A stretch of DNA of 64,000 nucleotides, taken from NCBI RefSeq assembly GCF_015706575.1, contig NW_024037065.1:5642001-5706000 (forward strand). Reading direction: 5' to 3'. This document shows, one piece after another, positions 10,909-22,080 of this stretch; the first letter of the stretch is position 1, and every line of letters begins with the position of its first letter. The translations under genes were made by a program, and so were the position numbers. Source of the DNA: Patiria miniata (lineage: Eukaryota > Echinodermata > Asteroidea > Valvatida > Asterinidae). Under the pieces are notes generated by a model. It made no database searches. It was given only the letters and a program-made list of their open reading frames with translations, and was not told the DNA's origin.

Positions 10909-13713
10909 TCTCTACCGAACATGCCAGTCTTCCTCTGGAACTTGTACGTGACATCCGGTATTTTCGCTTTTGCCATTAAAACTCGGTTCTAATCTAAGAT
11001 CTGGTACGATAGCGTGTTTCCCGGTATTAGTGTCCGTGTTGTTCGTCACAACGCCGGTGCCAATTATCACTTTGAACCCACTCGGGCCGTCGTGAATGCT
11101 TCGTCCGTAGAGTCTCAAGATCCCTGGGATCGTGTTATCAGTGATATCTACCAGAAACCCGGCACAACCAACCCCACCCTTTTAGACGGGCAACAGGTGC
11201 GTCTTATGAATGATTGTATAAGCATACCCGTACTTCTGATTTAGTGGCTACCCTCGATACCCGTTGGAAACAGGTGGACAGTTCTAATCGTGTGTTTGAA
11301 TCCCAGTTTACCGAGTATTACGGGGAGTATGAAATTAACAATAACCCCGCCGCCTCCCATACCCCTCAAGAGGTTGCCGAGGATGGTATTCCTTCCGGGT
11401 ACTGGTTTTATTCACCTGTCGGTCGTAAATTGTGTAACAGAAAGCAGTATGTGTCATTTCACTCTATAACTTCAACCAGCCGATTCATTACGTGCGGGGT
11501 ACCTCAGGGTTCCGTATTGGGTCCTTTACTATTTCTTCTTTATATTAATGAAATATGTAATACTTCAGACACTGTAACATTTTGTTTATTTGCAGATGAA
11601 ACAAGTTTGTTGTATACTTACGATAATGTAGATGAAGCAATTAGTAACCTAAATGTGGAACTTAAAAAAATCAGTACATGGCTTCTCGCAAATAAATTAT
11701 GTATTAATGTCGTCAAGTCAAGTCATATGATTTTTTGTGCCAATCAGTTTAAGTACACACAATCTGTTCCTCTGATTTTGAATAACTCAAGGCTTAATCA
11801 GGTTAAGATAACTAAATTTCTGGGTGTAACTATTGATGAAAATCTCACTTGGAAAAATCATATTGATGAAGTAGCAACAAAAATTTCAAAGAACATTGGA
11901 ATAATGAACCGTTTGAAATATTACCTTCCGAGTAAGATTTTATTTAACATTGTATAATTCATTTGTTTTACCATACTTAAATTACTCAATCTTGACCTGG
12001 GGTAGTTCGCCATCTAAGTGTAACAAATTACTTACTTTACAGAAACGAGCAGTTCGTATAATTTCGAATGCTGGCTATCGTGATCATTCTGCTCCATTAT
12101 TTGCTAAATTAAATATATTACAATGTAATGACTTATATTACCTTAATTTAGGAAAACTAATGTATAAATGTATGCATAATTTACTTCCGTCATGTTTTAT
12201 TTCTTGTTTTTACCTTAGCATCTAACGTTCATGTATATAATACTCGAAGTAGTGCTAGGGGAAATTTAGTGTTTAGTGTTATTCACCGAGGCACTTTGTA
12301 CTGGAAAAGTTTAGATGATTCTCTTAAATTGTTACCTTCACAATCTGTCTTTGTCAAAAATTTAAAAACTCATTTTCTCGAATCATATTCATAAATTGAA
12401 ATTCCATTATTTTGTGTATTAATATTTAGGCCTTGTCTCACGCTTGTCCTGTCTGTCTCACGTATTGTTTTGTTTGTCCTTTGGTCGTATGTTTGTCCAT
12501 AGGTAAGGGCACAAAAGCGTTCTGCTTAACCTTATACCTAAATGTTGTCATTTAATTTCACACTTTATAATTAATCACTGTGTACATATCTATCAAATAT
12601 TATACTGGCGACTTTTTTCTAATGTATACATGTTTGTACATAATTGTAATGAATGACATCATTGAAATAAATGTTACTACTACTACCCCCCGTTGATATC
12701 GATGATCTTCCCCCCAACCTATTCCCGTGTTACCCCCCGATCCCGACTTTCCCTCTGATACCGATGAACCTGTACCCCTCATCCTGACCACGATGACGGT
12801 GAAACCCATCCTCAACCCGACAGAGAAGATTACTTCGGCGCAAATCATCGCGTCGTGCCGGCCGACACCGCCCAACCAAACTTGATTTTCCAGGCGAACG
12901 AACTCCTGTCCCGCGCGTCGATGAGTCTGCCCTTGGTAAAGAAGGACGTTACGAGTTATGTCCAGAATTACATGCACGAGCACACTACCAAGGCCCTGAA
13001 TTCTACGACCCTGTCGACGATGGACAAGTGGGCCGTGGTCAATCTCCGCCGTGGGAACCAGAAGTACTGGAACCAGTCCGTGATGGAGCCGCTGACGCAT
13101 ACGTGGACCAATACGAACCCTGGATTTTTTGGCCGACTCAGATTCCCAAAGCTTTTCTGGACCGCGAGACAGCCCTTAAAGGCGTCGGTATCGACGAGGT
13201 GTCCCACAGAACATTTAACGAACTCAAGCCGTACGGTAATCATTCCGATTATCTTCCCAACCGAATATCTGGTTGTATCTTCCCAACCGATGTTGTACGT
13301 GAAGCCGCAAACTTCGGCCGGCGAGGCGATGAATTTGCAGATCTACGGGGGCAAGAACATGGCGAGTCTGACCGGTCCGGAGATGAAGGGATCGCCCGAG
13401 GTTTTGATCAAACTTCCGGTGTACTTGGACGCCAACGACAACCCCTCGTCTGCAAGGTTCAGGTGACTTACTTCTGCGAGATCGGTACCGTGCCCCACGG
13501 AACCAACATGGGCAGCTGGATGGCTCCGCAATACGGGTTCGAGCGGACCAAAGACCCCACGGATCGCAATGCCGCAAGATCGATGACGGGTACGGTTCCG
13601 ACGGGACCGGAGCAGCTGGCGGGCCAGAACACCCACCAGACCGGGGAGCTCGGCAGCTTCAGCCTGGGGCAAGCTGTGTTCCCCCCGGATATCACTCCGA
13701 ACTTCATGTGGTA
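10909..13713 (+). pseudogene. Candidate densovirus-like capsid (VP) region, frameshifted and split by a LINE
   Basis: Coding-like, GC-rich sequence at 10,909-11,425 and 12,685-13,713 flanks a 5'-truncated LINE. The first part opens with an ATG and reads across one TAA at about 10,990; later frame changes lie near 11,210, 12,780, 13,090, 13,250 and 13,465. The second part has an acidic, proline-rich stretch, then a folded-looking region with LPVYLDANDN followed by VQVTYFCEI, which resembles the last beta-strands of densoviral capsids, and ends ITPNFMW-stop. It is on the same strand as, and downstream of, the NS1 and phospholipase segments. I infer VP from context and composition; I did not recognise the protein outright. 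A homologous tail lies at 57,959-58,208 (minus). Capsid proteins form the particle, but nothing here could be made intact. Confidence 0.5.
11425..12684 (+). mobile_element. 5'-truncated non-LTR retrotransposon (Jockey/CR1-like RT C-terminal part)
   Basis: The sequence encodes the second half of a LINE reverse transcriptase. GVPQGSVLGPLLFLLYIN (RT block 4) starts at about 11,496, and the catalytic box reads FADET at about 11,590 where active enzymes have [FY]ADD, so the second Asp is replaced by Glu. FLGVTIDENLTW follows at about 11,818, then the C-terminal LPYLNYSILTWG block (11,965-12,005) and a terminal domain to about 12,393. The frame breaks near 11,955 and 12,215. Endonuclease and N-terminal RT are absent, which is typical of 5' truncation. 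The 3' end is an AT-rich UTR closing in a 'ttactactactac' tail at about 12,672-12,684. It splits the capsid-like region, so it inserted after that region was in place. Confidence 0.82.
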
Positions 13714-13929
13714 GAAGACGACGTCGTCCCCGACGGTGGTGCCGGGGAATTTGACTATTTGTTATGTGTGATGGACCGTGTGTTACATGACATTTCTCAT
13801 TTGCAGGGCGACGCTCATACTTTGCAGGCCAAAGTGGTTTGTTTGTTAGAAAAGGCACGACTCTCAAGAACTAGTGTTAAATTTGTTAGGCGATGTATAA
13901 ATTGTAACCAACGCGTTTTACAACTTTAA
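13711..13929 (+). CDS. Small ORF overlapping the capsid-like 3' end (conserved in a second viral copy)
   Basis: The frame shares its first bases with the end of the capsid-like ORF (stop tag at 13,711-13,713) and runs about 72 codons: an acidic start (VEDDVVPDG), AGEFDYL, then a heptad-like segment (MDRVLHDISHLQGDAHTLQAKV). A second copy at 57,959-58,208 (minus) keeps the same frame open with many conservative changes. I do not recognise the product. It could be the C-terminal extension of the capsid protein reached by frameshift, or a separate small protein. No initiation signal distinguishes these. Confidence 0.45.
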   Translation, partial: VEDDVVPDGGAGEFDYLLCVMDRVLHDISHLQGDAHTLQAKVVCLLEKARLSRTSVKFVRRCINCNQRVLQL

Positions 13930-14300
13930 AATTTAACAACCGCGTTGAGAAACCAACGCGCAATAAAAAGTGCGTTGTACACGTTTAATGTATGGCCGAG
14001 TTGGTAAACCAACGCATAAACTTTACAATTTTCATGCAGCGCCGCGTTGTCAAAACGCGTTGTTTATTAATTAAGGTTGAGTGTTGTAGACCGAGTGTTG
14101 AATAAAATGTTCCAGAGTGTGTTGACATACGTGTCCGTGTGCATTTGTGTGAGGGTCCTCTTTTGATGCGTAGCGCGTTGGCGCTGTGACCCCCTTGCGT
14201 GGCACAGGACGCGTTGACCTACTAATTGTATACATTGTATACTTTTTTTGACGTTATGTTTTCGTACGCCTATAAGGCTAAAAAAATTGTACATGTAGTA
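13900..14300 (+). other. Viral 3'-terminal region with repeated cgcgttg/caacgcg words
   Basis: Words of the form 'aaccaacgcg' and 'cgcgttg' recur in both orientations from 13,905 to 14,215. The segment 14,140-14,250 (including 'tttgtgtgagggtcctctt' and a closing 'attgtatacattgtatac') aligns with the reverse complement of about 57,540-57,680, where the words are 'cctacgcgg'. The shared layout in two copies suggests a genuine terminal untranslated or hairpin region of the virus-like element. Confidence 0.5.
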
Positions 14301-14419
14301 GTCAGTCCCATCGACTGATTGTGTACTACAACTCACCTTGTCCATGATCACAATAGCCCAGGTTGGACGACGTCTTTATTGCATTACGACTGACGTCCAG
14401 GGTATAAATTGTACCACCA

Positions 14420-14905
14420 TAGAGGAAAAAATTATAACACATTTTTGTCATATTTTTACCTGACGGAGGAAGCAGAAATTTCGCTTACATATTCCTCGTG
14501 TCTAGAATTGTGCATGCTAAAAAAGGCAAATATATCCGCGGGCGGCGTGTTTACCGAAAATAAACCGCAAGTTCCACGCAGTACGCTTTCGTTGAAACAT
14601 TTTCAGTACAAAATCTCCGCATGAAGACGTACAAGCGCGTGCCGTTTGCTGCCGTGGCGGCAGCGTGCTGGGTGTGCATGCACACGCGCGCATAATCTTC
14701 ACACGGGGAGTTCGTACTGAAAATGTTTTTAACGAAAGCGTGGGATTGCGGTTTTTTTTTCGGTAAGCACAATATTTGACATATTTGACTTTTCTAAACC
14801 CAGCGCATGCACAATTCAGGACACAAGGAATATGCAAGCGAAATTTTAGCTTCCTCAGTCAGGTTAAAATATGAAAAAAAAATGTGTTATAATTTGTTTC
14901 GTTAT
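14420..14905. repeat. Fold-back (MITE-like) element, near-palindromic over ~485 bp
   Basis: The two halves are inverted copies around a centre near 14,655 ('gctgccgtggcggcagc'). Matching outer blocks are 'ttataacacattttt' and its complement, 'cctgacggaggaagc' and 'gcttcctcagtcagg', and 'gaattgtgcatgc' and 'gcatgcacaattc'. ORFs here are artefacts of the palindrome. It lies just beyond the viral terminal region. Confidence 0.8.
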
Positions 14906-15942
14906 GGCAGGAGAGATTCATCATAGGCCTACCCTGGACTCTGTTGCGTGTACACAACGGACACAATGACGGAGTCAAAAATACGCGCTAGTAAATAGGC
15001 CACGCCCACATTTGTAAAAATTAACAGTAAAAAAATTCACATAGCGATAATTTCTCCTAAATTTCTCCAAAATTATACAGAAGAATATCACACAAAATGG
15101 CTGATATCAATCTTCAATACATTCCTAACAGTAAATCTGCTCCAAAACTGTGAATAAATTATACAGAATCCCAAAACTGCTCACTTTCACAGGGTATGAA
15201 TGAATATAAACAAACAATAAGTTCATTGAGGAAAATGCAATGTCACATATATGAATATTCATTAGCCAGTCACTGACTTACCAGACGATAGCTTACAGAA
15301 AAGTCATCAAAACTTTCCTAATTTCCACAGTTGCTTCAAATTAGACAACTTTACATCTAAAGAAGCTTGATAAATATTTATCTCAACTTTCTACAAATAT
15401 GAATAACTTTTCAGAAGTCTCAGTCTGCCAGAAATAATTTTACAACTTTCAGCCAATCACAACCGTTTTAACCACCGCTCAAATGGCAGCCATGTTAGAT
15501 TTTACCATCACGCTATTTATAGCACAGCTGACATGTGTAAACAAACACGTGAGTGCACATACACAATATCGGCAGGAAAATGCTAGAAACTGCTTGGAAA
15601 TAATGCCTTAAAAGACAACTGTCCCCAGCAAATTTAAATAAAATCTAGGTTAACTGCAATGCTAAGATTACAGAGAAAATTGCAGTCTCAAAAATACAGT
15701 AGTACTAAAATTCCAGTACATTCTAGTAGTCAAAGTACTTGGCTCAGTAGTGAAAACCTATCATGCCTATAGATCTGACTACAGCTCGTCATACAATATC
15801 ATGTTCTTAACATTTTTGTCTATCAACACTTACACCTGTACACACATTGTTTTGGACTCAACTCATGACACAATAATAAAACACTAATTATTATTTATAC
15901 AATTATAATATCTACAACGAGGGACTTATCTATTTATTTAAT
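14906..15942 (-). other. No gene seen; possible LTR of the adjacent Gypsy element
   Basis: AT-rich with no ORF. On the minus strand it directly follows the stop of the zinc-finger ORF at 15,943, the expected position of a 3' LTR. I found no second copy in the window, so LTR ends cannot be set. Confidence 0.3.
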
Positions 15943-16728
15943 TTATTCTTCCCTGCCAGTGCCTGGCTTCTCCATGTCTTCGTACACTCTTTCTGTAACC
16001 TCCTTCCTGGTGACCTTGTCTGCCTCGTCGTACTCCCATGTGGTATGTATCTCGGTAACCCGGACCCTTCCCTGGAAAATCTTGTGTAGCTGAGATGGTT
16101 GCCACTGGCTCCTCTTCTTAGGTTGTGGTGGTGGTTCCACTTCATCCTCATCCGACACATCCGAATAATGGGGGAATGCGGGGGATGCCTGTTGTAGGAT
16201 CGACTTTAAGTTGCGGGGCTTGCCATGGCTGGGCTGCTTCCTCGGAGAGGTACATGCCTCCAGCTGTTGCAACTCCTTCTCCACATCCGAGGCCATCAGG
16301 GAGATTGCGGCTTCAGTAGCCTCCTCTTTGGTTACGTTAAGGGGGGTTGGGGAGGTATCTAGGGCCGTATCGGTTATTTCCACGGCGCCATCTTCTGGGG
16401 TGGGCTCGTGGGGGTCAGTTGAGTAGGGCTGGCTGGAGGAGCGGAGCTGGCTATCTTCACCTCTTGTTGAATGATGGCGTTGACGCCGAGGGTCTCCTCT
16501 TCTACACGGGGGTGTGCTTGGCGGTAGTGCCGCTTCAAGTGGTACTTCCGCCAATACCATTGCGGGCACCGTCGACACTGGAAACGTTCCCGGTATGTGA
16601 GATGAGTTGTCACATGGCTGTCATAGTTGGACCGCTTGCCAAACTTCAAACCGCAAGTGCCGCAGCGAAATATCCTCCGGTCGGCGATTACGTCCTGCAG
16701 ATCAACAAGATCCATCATGATCTGGGGA
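15943..16728 (-). pseudogene. Gypsy element 1: extra 3' ORF, C2H2 zinc-finger protein
   Basis: On the minus strand this follows the integrase end by about 160 bp. It opens after a splice-acceptor-like ttttccccag with MMDLVDL, then two C2H2-type fingers: CGTCGLKFGKRSNYDSHVTTH and a second beginning CRRCPQWYWRKYHLKRHYRQAH (16,530-16,690). A proline-rich linker, an acidic/coiled stretch (KELQQLEACTS) and a conserved C-terminal block GRVRVTEIHTTWEYDEADK...RKEVTERVYE follow, ending at 15,943. A frameshift near 16,400 splits it. The same architecture is in Gypsy element 2, so the ORF belongs to the element. It occupies the env position, yet I see no signal peptide or membrane segment. Its role (nucleic-acid binding, transcription, nuclear targeting) is inferred only from the fingers. 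Confidence 0.65.
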
Positions 16729-16885
16729 AAATGAAAAGTAACAAATTTGGTTAAGTTTTCAACCCCTTTTATTCTACAAATTTTCCATATCGCATTGGTT
16801 CCTTCCTTTCCCTCTCTGGGTTTCTCCTCCTAAGCTCCACTGACCTCCCTTTGTTTGTCTTAGTATTTTCTCTAACAGGTGGCCC

Positions 16886-17303
16886 CTAATATGGCTTAAG
16901 CCTGTCTGCATGGACAACAGCAAACTTGCCATGTCTTCCCTTACGAATCCGAAAGACTACATCATTGATCTGAGTCACCACCTTGTATGGTCCTTCCCAA
17001 GGTAAGACTAATTTGGGGCTTTTTCATTTTTCCCCCATGGATTGAGTAGCCATACATATGACCCTACTGAAATCCTACTATCCTTGGTTGTCCTATTATA
17101 ATTCTTCTTCTGATGCTCCGCAGCCTGTTTTAAACATTTCCTTGCCCTATCATGGGCTTGACACAAGCGATCTCGTAATTCCTCAGCATAATCACTACCC
17201 TCAGGAGAGATTTCTCCCTCTAGTTTCTGTAAATCTACTGGTAATTCTACATTCCGTCCTAACATCATCATATTCGGAGTTTCCTTTGTGGACTCCTGCA
17301 GCA
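16886..17303 (-). pseudogene. Gypsy element 1: integrase C-terminal fragment
   Basis: Reading the minus strand, ESTKETPNMMMLGRNVELPVD (with 'ETPNMMMLGR' shared word for word with Gypsy element 2) is followed by the tail region ending SVGSYVWLLNPWGKNEKAP, then a GPF/Y-like segment LVLPWEGPYKVVTQI and the end HADRLKPY-stop. One frame change lies near 17,010. The catalytic core and everything 5' of it are missing: similarity begins abruptly near 17,303, so this is a 3' fragment of a Metaviridae element. The zinc-finger ORF lies immediately downstream. Confidence 0.8.
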
Positions 17304-18469
17304 TATTCATTACTACTTATGTAGTCTGGCACACGGTAACAGTTATAACGCTTGCACGCACGTGGAAAACTGAAGCGCAGGCTAGGCGAAGATGCTACGT
17401 ACGTGAGTATGCAACCGTTCCAGTTCATTTGTGCATACATTCTATATCGTCACCGACACCACGAAGTAACACCCATCTACATACCAGTAAAAACTAGCAA
17501 TCGGAGAAAACGGCTACTAAAGTTGAACGCCTTCTAAAACAACAACTTGCGTCAAAACGACAGAGTATTTTCAGTTGGGTTTCTCGTTGTGGACACTTGA
17601 TGAATTGAATTTATTAAATCTGCTGTTTTTCATCCGTTTACGTATTAAATAAACAAGAAATAAGAGAAAAAAGGATGAGTGTTAGTTCGTGAAACCGAAA
17701 AGGCTGCGAAACTGTAAATTTTCGTTTTCACGAAGTAACACTCTTCAATGTATTCAACAAGAGGAAAGTGCAACTTGAGGTCAGCGCGCGCGCGCTCATA
17801 CAACTTGTTACAAGAAGAGTGTTACTTCGTGAAAACGTTTTTGCTTACTTATGAGCAGAGTGCGCGCCATGCATTGCAATGGTAAATGGAACTTGAGTGT
17901 TACTTCGTGAAAACGATTTTTCGGTAATGGCGGCACTAATTTGCATAAAAACAATATGTGGGACATTTTTTGAAATTTTTAACATAACAAATCGTTTTCT
18001 ACGCATTTTTTCTGACCTAGAAACGTTGATTAGAAATTGATTTCCGAGGGTGCACGATACCCCCCTTTTCCGACTAAACTATACATGTTACTATTAGTAC
18101 CCTGGAGTGACCTTTTGCCCTCTCTCAAATTGATACATTGTATTACCATAAATTTAGCAATCGGTTCGTTCTGCTAATTATGAACCCTAATTCAACTGCG
18201 TGTATGTCGTTCGAACGGCTAGCAAAACAAGTTCACACATAGGCCTAACTGGATATGATAAAACTCGGAGTGAAAATTCCTGTCAAAAGTTGGACACGGA
18301 GACTGATAATTAGCCTAATTTCCACGCCCTAAATGGTGCTCTGGCATGAGCAGCTTCTCCGGGAACTCGGCTTAAAATCTACGTTAACTATAACAACGGA
18401 CTGCGTGTACATGTATTTTGTAAGTATTGATATATACAATTCCTCCCCTACTTAGTCTTATCCCAGTCC
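17304..18469. other. No gene; cluster of 'ttcgtgaaaac' repeats
   Basis: 'gagtgttacttcgtgaaaac' occurs at about 17,815 and 17,894, a degenerate copy at 17,676, and its reverse complement at about 17,732. A run of gcgcgcgcgc is at 17,784. No ORF is credible. Confidence 0.5.
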
Positions 18470-18725
18470 TTGCCATGGGAAACGAAGTTTTTTTAACTTC
18501 TTATAATTACCAGCTACTCTGAAGAATCCCTGTTTTAGGTCCATCAGCCCTTCCTCGTCGTGGGGATCGGGGAATTTAATTTGCTTTCTTTCATTCCCGA
18601 GCACTAACATTAGTGCTCGGACCACCCTGTCAATGGCCCTCCAAGCCGTGGTGGACTAACTCTGGGGACGGTGTCTCCTACCACTATCGCAAAGGTGCCT
18701 GAGTAAAGGTACCTCAATGCCAAAC
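18470..18725 (-). pseudogene. Unrecognised coding fragment
   Basis: The minus strand reads without recognisable domain through GIEVPLLRHLCDSGRR, then STTAWRAIDRVVRALMLVLG and a segment ending AGNYKKLKKLRFPWQGL, with one stop. The composition is protein-like and the strand agrees with the neighbouring Gypsy remnants, so a piece of a Gypsy gag or leader is possible. I do not recognise it. Confidence 0.3.
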
Positions 18726-20124
18726 AAACTTAAAGCAGCGGCGGCAGAGCTATGCTATGCTCCGTCGTGTGTTAATGACATTTGAGAGAAGTCCACTTAA
18801 CAATAATTTAGTTTGTGGCCGAAATCTATACCGCGCCCTCACTTGGGATTCTGTGTATAACTCGAGGGGGTTTTCCCTGTCACGATATACTCTTGGGGGT
18901 TGTTTTGTTGACGTTCACGTCGTCGTCCAATACGTCGTCGCAACATTTTATTTTCATTTTGTGTGACAATTAACAAGATGGCGGTACTTGGCACAAAATC
19001 TGGGTCGGTTAGCATGCGTTTTGGTGTGCTAAGCGCTTCAAGCAGAAAACGGCTGCTTACGGTCGCCGTGAAATGAAAAATTCGCTAAGGGCGGCTTGCT
19101 TAGCAGAAAATCGCGTGCTTACCAGCGCCGTGAAATTAGGCCTAGTACCTACATGATCGGCCATGTAGCCTCGAGCTATTCTGTACTTAGGAACCAGCTA
19201 GTTTTGTACATTGAATGAATGATATTGCACGACGTACGTAGGCCTACATGACAATAATTTTGACATGTCCGGTTACAACAATCCCAGTTTGTGGTCCTGA
19301 CTCAACTGAGTACTACTGCTTCTAAGCCTAATAAAAGTTGAAGCACGACATTTCAGGACGACTCTGAAGAACAAAAGCTTGATTTTAATGTTACCTTAAT
19401 TGTCAGTCAGCAGGGTGAAGACGACAGCGGCTAGATCACCAAGCTTATCCAGCTCGAGGCGCGCCATTATTGCTTATGTGCTAGTACGGACGCGCGTATC
19501 GCACTCGTTCTCTAGATCCGGCGCGTGGGAAAAAACAAAGCTCATATTTAATGCGCACCAGAGAAGGAGGTTTATTTTTACCTTGACAACGGTAAAGCAG
19601 ACAGCGCACGTAGAACTTTCTCTCTTCGTGAAAACAATTTCTTTCTGTGCTGCGTAACATCACATGGTAAAAATGCATTTTCGCTCTTCGTAAAAACGCT
19701 GTGCGTTGCTGTAGTGTTTTCACGAAGAGGCAATATCAACTTTAGCTCTTCGTGAAAACCAAAAATGCACTCTGGCTGCTTTTAACCTTTTCAAAATCTT
19801 CATTTTCCCGCCAAAAAGTCACTTTCCAGACTTCATATCCTGCGAAATGGTAGATCTCAGTAAACTTAAGCCTGTAGTATAAAATTTGAAAAATCGAAAT
19901 CGGACGTTTTTTTTGACACTTTTGTCTCTTACTGAAAACGGTGAATTCATGACTTACTTAACATGCTTTATTAAGAGGAATGAGATTAAGAGTAAACACA
20001 ACCATTACTGTAAACACTTTGCATAAATTCAACTGTAAACTTCAGAACAATGTTTGCAACAAGGTAATTTTAGGGGATCATTTAAACATTTACAATTTGA
20101 ACAGTTACTGATAAAATCTACTTC
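18726..20124. other. No gene; second cluster of 'ctcttcgtgaaaac' repeats
   Basis: 'ctcttcgtgaaaac' lies at about 19,622 and 19,746, a one-base variant at 19,682, and the reverse complement at about 19,718. A short ORF at 18,757-18,966 has no recognisable features. Together with 17.7-17.9 kb the motif brackets about 2 kb. Confidence 0.45.
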
Positions 20125-20880
20125 TTAGGCCTCCTTAAGGTGATACTCCCGAGTGATGACTTCCTTTCGATTTTTGTTCCCGGACTGGTACTCATATACG
20201 ATTCGCTTCTCTACTACAGTTTTCACTCGGCCCCTTAGGATGGTGGTAATGTCCACAGGCGTGAAACCCAACTTATTGGCCTCTGCCTGTGTTGCACTTG
20301 AGCTGCTGGATATGGAGGAGCCTGCTACTGGTAGAAAAGGAGGTCTCAGATGTGCTGCTAGAGGAGGAGCCCGGCACTCAGATCCTCGACATCCTCCTTC
20401 GCCATCACTGCCCCTGTCTGCTCCGTCTCCTTCCCAGCTTCCTTCTTCTGTTCGCTCCCTTTCATCTCTACCTTTTCCCTCCTCCGACTGCTTCTCTCTT
20501 TCCTTGCTCTCTTTGGCTCTTTGGTCGTCTCCTTTCCGGTTTTCCGATTTCCACTAGTGTCCCTCCTCCTCTTTACCGCCTCCACTCGCTGCTCTGACTC
20601 CTTCCTAGCTTCTGTCTTCCGCTTTTTCCCTTGCCCTTCGCCGTCACTCCTCCCTTTCTCCCAAACTTTCTCTCCTCGGTTCTTCCCGTCGTCTCCCTTC
20701 AATTTCTCCCCAACATCTCTTCTCTCTGATGCCGACGCTTGAACGCCTCTGCACTGGGGGCATCGGTGCCTTTCCCTCTCCCTTTGGTGGACATCCATAA
20801 TGTCTTTGCAAATTCCACGCCAAAACTGTAGGCCACATGTCCTGCATTGATGCACCGGTTTTATCTTCGCTGATTCTCTG
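20125..20880 (-). pseudogene. Gypsy element 2: extra 3' ORF, zinc-finger protein
   Basis: It begins after a splice-acceptor-like gctcttttacag on the minus strand (about 20,880). An N-terminal cysteine/histidine finger region (HQCRTCGLQFW...VHQ...HRCPQCRG) precedes a long, strongly charged Lys/Glu/Arg-rich segment (20,400-20,740). The C-terminal block GRVKTVVEKRIVYEYQSGNK...RKEVITREYH, ending at 20,125, aligns with the C terminus of the ORF in Gypsy element 1. One frameshift lies near 20,350. Position relative to integrase and spacing match element 1. Function is unknown; DNA or RNA binding is an inference from the fingers. Confidence 0.6.
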
Positions 20881-20909
20881 TAAAAGAGCAGAGCAATTTG
20901 ATTATTTAA

Positions 20910-22060
20910 CTAATGTAAATACTGGTCGGGTATTTTGCGTTTCCTTGGAGGGTTTTTCCTCACTTCAGCTTGTCCCTCAGACTTTCTACTGCCCCTTGTA
21001 AGAACCCAACTTCCTAGCTCTCGGCTGTCACACGGTTTCAGGCGATCGCGATGCACGACCTGCATCCTCCCTCTTGGCTTGTCTTGAATCCTGTAAAAAA
21101 CATGGGACAACTGTTTTATCACAATAAATGGTCCCTCCCAAGGCAGACTAAGTTTGGGGGTTAACCCTCGCCTCCGTCTGGGATTGTGGAGCCACACAAA
21201 TTCTACTTCTATAATTTCACGAGTGTAAGCTCCACGATCATAGTTTCTTTTCTGCCTAAAAGCATCACCCTTTAGATTATTTCTGGCTGCGTCGTGAGCT
21301 ATCTGGATTCTTGTTCGCAGATTCTCGGCATAATCTCCTTCCTCCAGATTATCTTCAGTCCATGGTTTTTCTGCCACTACATCTACTGGGAGGGCTACAT
21401 CACGGCCAAGCATCATCATATTGGGTGTCTCGCCAGTCGATTCCTGTACCGATGTTCGATAGGCTAGTGTTGCAAATTTGTAGTTGGTCAACCCAGTCCT
21501 TATGTTTCTTTACACAGGGTCTATCAAACTCAACACGATGTTCATCAGAGTTCTATTGAATCGTTCCACCATACCGTCTGACTTCAGATTATATGCAGTA
21601 GTTCGTGTCTTCCTTATTACAAGCCACTTGCAAACTTCCTGGATAACCTGTGACCCAAATTTCTGTGTGTAACTCTCGAAGAACCCCAAATCGGCAGACG
21701 AATTCTCCTACAAATGTTTTCGCCACGGTTTCTGCTGTCTGGTTGGGCAATGGAAACGCTTCCATCCATTTGGTGAAATAATCACCTATTACTAGAATGT
21801 AAGAGTTGCCCCTGTCCGTCTCTGGCAAGGTTCCTAAGACGTTCATGGCCACCCGCTCTAATGTTGCACCAACTTGGTATTGCTGCAACGGAGCCCTGTC
21901 CAGCAAAGCGCCACTGGTTGTCTGCCGCATCGACCGGTATACCGAATTTCTCATATCTTCTCGGTTGTGCTCGGAATTGAATTTCTGGTTCCGACTCGCT
22001 GTACCAATAACGGCGATGGTATCTGTCCCCTTCTTGCTCCCCGGTATGATTCTGCTCCTG
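20910..22060 (-). pseudogene. Gypsy element 2: integrase (core and C-terminal part)
   Basis: The minus strand encodes the end of the zinc-binding domain, then VAMNVLGTLPETDRGNSYIL with the DYFTKWMEAFPLPNQ block (about 21,880-21,740), corresponding to the first part of the rve core. KSDGMVERFNRTLMN (about 21,600-21,540) contains the third acidic position (Glu). After it come ESTGETPNMMMLGRDVALP and the C-terminal SLPWEGPFIVIKQLSHVFYRI, ending in a tail at 20,910. Frame changes near 21,680 and 21,495 break it, and part of the second-Asp region is scrambled. Upstream RT and gag are not present: similarity fades by 22,080. The zinc-finger ORF lies 30 bp downstream. Confidence 0.82.
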
Positions 22061-22080
22061 TGTGTCACCCCGGTTATCAC

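Noticed and set aside
12600..13100. 166-codon minus-strand ORF opposite the capsid-like region
   Set aside because: It is a shadow of the GC-rich plus-strand coding sequence, with no recognisable domain. The plus frame continues the capsid-like protein.
20153..20742. Plus-strand Ser/Pro-rich ORFs over the Gypsy element 2 zinc-finger ORF
   Set aside because: They are complementary shadows of a Lys/Glu-rich minus-strand coding region.
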